Below are positions 42,269-43,517 of a DNA stretch of 43,517 bases, one piece after another. The stretch is from Bifidobacterium breve (GTDB lineage Bacteria > Actinomycetota > Acidimicrobiia > Acidimicrobiales > Acidimicrobilacustridaceae): NCBI GenBank assembly GCA_945862505.1, contig CAMAYJ010000010.1, positions 1 through 43,517 of the forward strand, given 5' to 3'. How positions within the stretch are numbered: the first letter of the stretch is position 1; the number at the start of each line of letters is the position of its first letter. Both the position numbers and the translations under genes were made by a program. The notes beneath the pieces were generated by a model. That model saw only the letters and a list, made by a program, of their open reading frames with translations, searched no databases and was not told where the DNA came from.

Positions 42269-42287
42269 CCCCGCCCGATGGGCGGGG
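42269..42287 (-). terminator. GC-rich hairpin between tRNA-Tyr and yajQ
   Basis: CCCCGCCC (42269-42276) pairs perfectly with GGGCGGGG (42280-42287) around three bases. It lies 7 bases beyond the 3' end of tRNA-Tyr in the direction of transcription. There is no T-run, so it may be a processing signal or a T-less terminator. Confidence 0.4.
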
Positions 42288-42293
42288 GCCGGA

Positions 42294-42378
42294 TGGTGGG
42301 CCGGGATGGATTCGAACCATCGAAGGCAGAACCGACGGGTTTACAGCCCGTTCCCTTTGGCCACTCGGGCACCGACCC
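42294..42378 (-). tRNA. tRNA-Tyr (anticodon GTA)
   Basis: The minus strand folds as a class II tRNA: acceptor GGGTCGG with CCGGCCC, anticodon GTA (plus-strand bases 42342-42344) in a CTGTAAA loop, long variable arm, and T-arm with GGTTCGAATCC. The 3' CCA is encoded (42294-42296). The minus-strand TATGGT about 12 bases upstream (42390-42395) may be the -10 box. Confidence 0.93.
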
Positions 42379-42434
42379 TGAAGGGGGAAACCATAGCGGA
42401 GCGCTGACTGCCCTCCGAAAGTGCCGGATTGGCC

Positions 42435-42980
42435 TCAGAGCATCCGCTGCATGATGACAACATCGAGCCACTTGCCAAATTTTCGGCCGACTTCCCGTTC
42501 GGTACCGACGATTTCGAAGTCGAGAGAACTATGCAGGCCGATCGAGGCGTCGTGGCCGCCGACGATTCGGGCCATCACGGCATGAAAGCCCCGGGTAGCG
42601 GCAATGTCGAGAATCTCGGCCAAAAGGGCTCGGGCCACGCCTCGGTCCCGGAAGTCGGCATGGACGTAGACCGAATCTTCAACAGTGGTGGCATAGGCCG
42701 GGCGGTCTCGGTAGGGCGAGAGCGAGGCGAAGCCCACGACCTGGCCATCGATTTCGGCCACAACCACGGCCATTGCGCCGGAACGCTGGTCGAGCCAGGC
42801 CAATTGGTCGTCGAGCGACCGGGGGACAAGATCAAAGGTCACCGTGGAACCGGTGACCTCGATGTTGTAGATCTCACGGGTCGCTTCGGCATCTTCGGGG
42901 CAGGCGAGACGTAGGTTCACACCGGTCACCGTACCGGCGGCTCCGGTCGTGAGTTGGGAATCCCCTGTGGGGCGTGCCAA
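42435..42980 (-). CDS. GNAT-family N-acetyltransferase (phosphinothricin acetyltransferase-like)
   Basis: 181 residues. The GNAT fold is shown by the N-terminal RLACPEDAEATREIYN, the acetyl-CoA-binding segment VHADFRDRGVARALLAEIL (V-x-x-x-x-R-x-x-G-x-A form), and the end segment GLHSSLDFEIVGTEREVGRK with FGKWLDVVIMQ, typical of the Pat/Bar subgroup that acetylates small amino-group substrates. The natural substrate is not known. The TTG at 42978-42980 has AAAGGAGG 7 bases upstream and is taken as start; a GTG at 42927-42929 is the alternative, giving 164 residues. Confidence 0.88.
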   Translation of the reverse strand: MARPTGDSQLTTGAAGTVTGVNLRLACPEDAEATREIYNIEVTGSTVTFDLVPRSLDDQLAWLDQRSGAMAVVVAEIDGQVVGFASLSPYRDRPAYATTVEDSVYVHADFRDRGVARALLAEILDIAATRGFHAVMARIVGGHDASIGLHSSLDFEIVGTEREVGRKFGKWLDVVIMQRML

Positions 42981-43013
42981 GATAACGCCTCCTTTGTCGG
43001 GCTTGCCCGACGC

Positions 43014-43086
43014 GCCCCCTTAGCTCAGTCGGCAGAGCGTTTCCATGGTAAGGAAAAGGTCGACAGTTCGATTCTGTCAGGGGGCT
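43014..43086 (+). tRNA. tRNA-Thr (anticodon GGT)
   Basis: Cloverleaf: acceptor GCCCCCT with AGGGGGC, D-arm TAGCTCAGTCGGCAGAGC, anticodon loop ATGGTAA between TTTCC and GGAAA, T-arm CAGTTCGATTCTG. The discriminator is T43086 and CCA is not encoded. It is 36 bases before tRNA-Met and upstream of tuf. Confidence 0.93.
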
Positions 43087-43122
43087 CTGTGCCGGAGGGG
43101 CTCTCGCCCGACCGGCCGCCAT

Positions 43123-43199
43123 GTCGGCGTAGCTCAGCTGGTCAGAGCACTCGGCTCATAATCGAGTGGTCGTCGGTTCAAGTCCGACCGCCGACACCA
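43123..43199 (+). tRNA. tRNA-Met, elongator type (anticodon CAT)
   Basis: Cloverleaf: acceptor GTCGGCG with CGCCGAC, D-arm TAGCTCAGCTGGTCAGAGC, anticodon loop CTCATAA, T-arm CGGTTCAAGTCCG, and encoded CCA (43197-43199). G1-C72 pairs, and the anticodon stem lacks the three G-C pairs of initiators, so it is not an initiator. A tRNA-Ile with modified CAT is less likely but not excluded. Confidence 0.9.
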
Positions 43200-43341
43200 A
43201 TCGGGACTTCGGTTCCCACTCGGTGCAAAATGCAGGAAATCCGCACCAACCGCACTACCAAGTTCGCACTACCGAAGTCAGACGTACAAATCCAACACGT
43301 ACTAATACAGGCAATGGCCACGAAAGGCACCAGGAGAAATC
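43200..43341 (+). other. Leader region between tRNA-Met and tuf
   Basis: 142 bases without a gene. It has two copies of CGCACTACC (43251-43259 and 43265-43273) and two of ACGTAC (43282-43287 and 43297-43302). AGGAG at 43332-43336 is the tuf ribosome site. A tuf promoter may be here, but no clear -35/-10 pair is seen; read-through from the tRNA genes is also possible. Confidence 0.4.
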
Positions 43342-43517
43342 ATGGCACGCGAGAAGTTTGAGCGGACTAAGCCCCACGCGAATGTGGGCACGATGGGTCA
43401 TATCGATCATGGTAAGACCACGTTGACCGCGGCGATCACGAAGGTGTTGGCCGATGCGGATCCGACGAATAATTCGTTTACGGAGTTCGCGAATATTGAT
43501 AAGGCGCCGGAAGAGCG
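43342..43517 (+). CDS. tuf: Elongation factor Tu, N-terminal part (3' end cut by window)
   Basis: The first 58 residues of EF-Tu, the GTPase that brings aminoacyl-tRNA to the ribosome. The G1 loop is [15 protein letters not shown], and the start [16 protein letters not shown] is standard. Small changes from the common GTIGHVDHGK (Met and Ile in two hydrophobic positions) are conservative. The gene runs off the window. It follows tRNA-Thr and tRNA-Met, recalling the tRNA-tufB cluster of E. coli. Confidence 0.96.
   Translation, partial: MAREKFERTKPHANVGTMGHIDHGKTTLTAAITKVLADADPTNNSFTEFANIDKAPEE

Noticed and set aside
42210-42320. N-terminal extension of yajQ
   Set aside because: It overlaps the hairpin and the tRNA-Tyr gene; the ATG at 42209 has a good ribosome site and matches the family N terminus.
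1-43517. Mobile elements, CRISPR arrays, attachment sites
   Set aside because: No transposase, integrase or spaced direct repeats were seen; tRNA genes have no adjacent integrase or duplicated 3' end.

Overview
The window looks like chromosomal DNA from a moderately GC-rich actinobacterium, probably class Acidimicrobiia. This is an inference from a WhiB-family regulator, many GTG/TTG starts, the actinobacterial form of NuoD in the first complex I cluster, and the gene content; no rRNA is present to confirm it. Coding density is very high and most neighbours overlap by 1-11 bases. I see no insertion sequences, prophage, CRISPR arrays or toxin-antitoxin genes. The region is core energy metabolism.

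Layout. 1-1.3 kb: 3' part of a photolyase gene facing a whiB-like gene. 1.5-5.3 kb: a tetrapyrrole operon (fused uroporphyrinogen-III methyltransferase/synthase, hemB, hemL) closed by a terminator. 5.3-6.1 kb, minus strand: a membrane-anchored mono-haem cytochrome c. From a divergent control region near 6.2-6.4 kb starts an almost gapless plus-strand run to 38.05 kb. It holds a Rieske/cytochrome b complex module (6.4-11.9 kb: small membrane protein, two-cluster ferredoxin, split b6-type cytochrome b, Rieske protein, di-haem cytochrome c, unknown membrane protein), then a full 14-gene complex I cluster nuoA-N (11.9-27.6 kb), then after a 78-base gap a second, divergent 11-gene complex I cluster without nuoE, F and G (27.7-38.05 kb). 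A MidA/NDUFAF7-type methyltransferase follows directly, then acetyl-CoA synthetase, a small HAD-type protein, and on the minus strand yajQ, tRNA-Tyr and a GNAT acetyltransferase. The window ends with tRNA-Thr, tRNA-Met and the start of tuf.

How it fits together. Haem from the hem operon supplies the cytochromes. Complex I copy 1 should pass electrons from NADH to the quinone pool. Copy 2 lacks the NADH-oxidising module and must take electrons from another donor (ferredoxin or an unknown protein). The b6-type Rieske complex takes electrons from quinol to c-type cytochromes.

Most interesting points: (1) NuoD1 and NuoD2 differ at two key sites. NuoD2 keeps the Arg that NDUFAF7 methylates in mitochondria but has Trp in place of the quinone-binding Tyr, while NuoD1 has Thr and Tyr; the MidA gene sits directly beside the NuoD2 cluster. 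(2) The cytochrome b has the Cys that carries haem ci in b6f complexes, and its partner subunit lacks the Glu of the PEWY motif. (3) A short N-terminal PEHL-type motif is shared by the divergent cytochrome c and the cytochrome b partner subunit.
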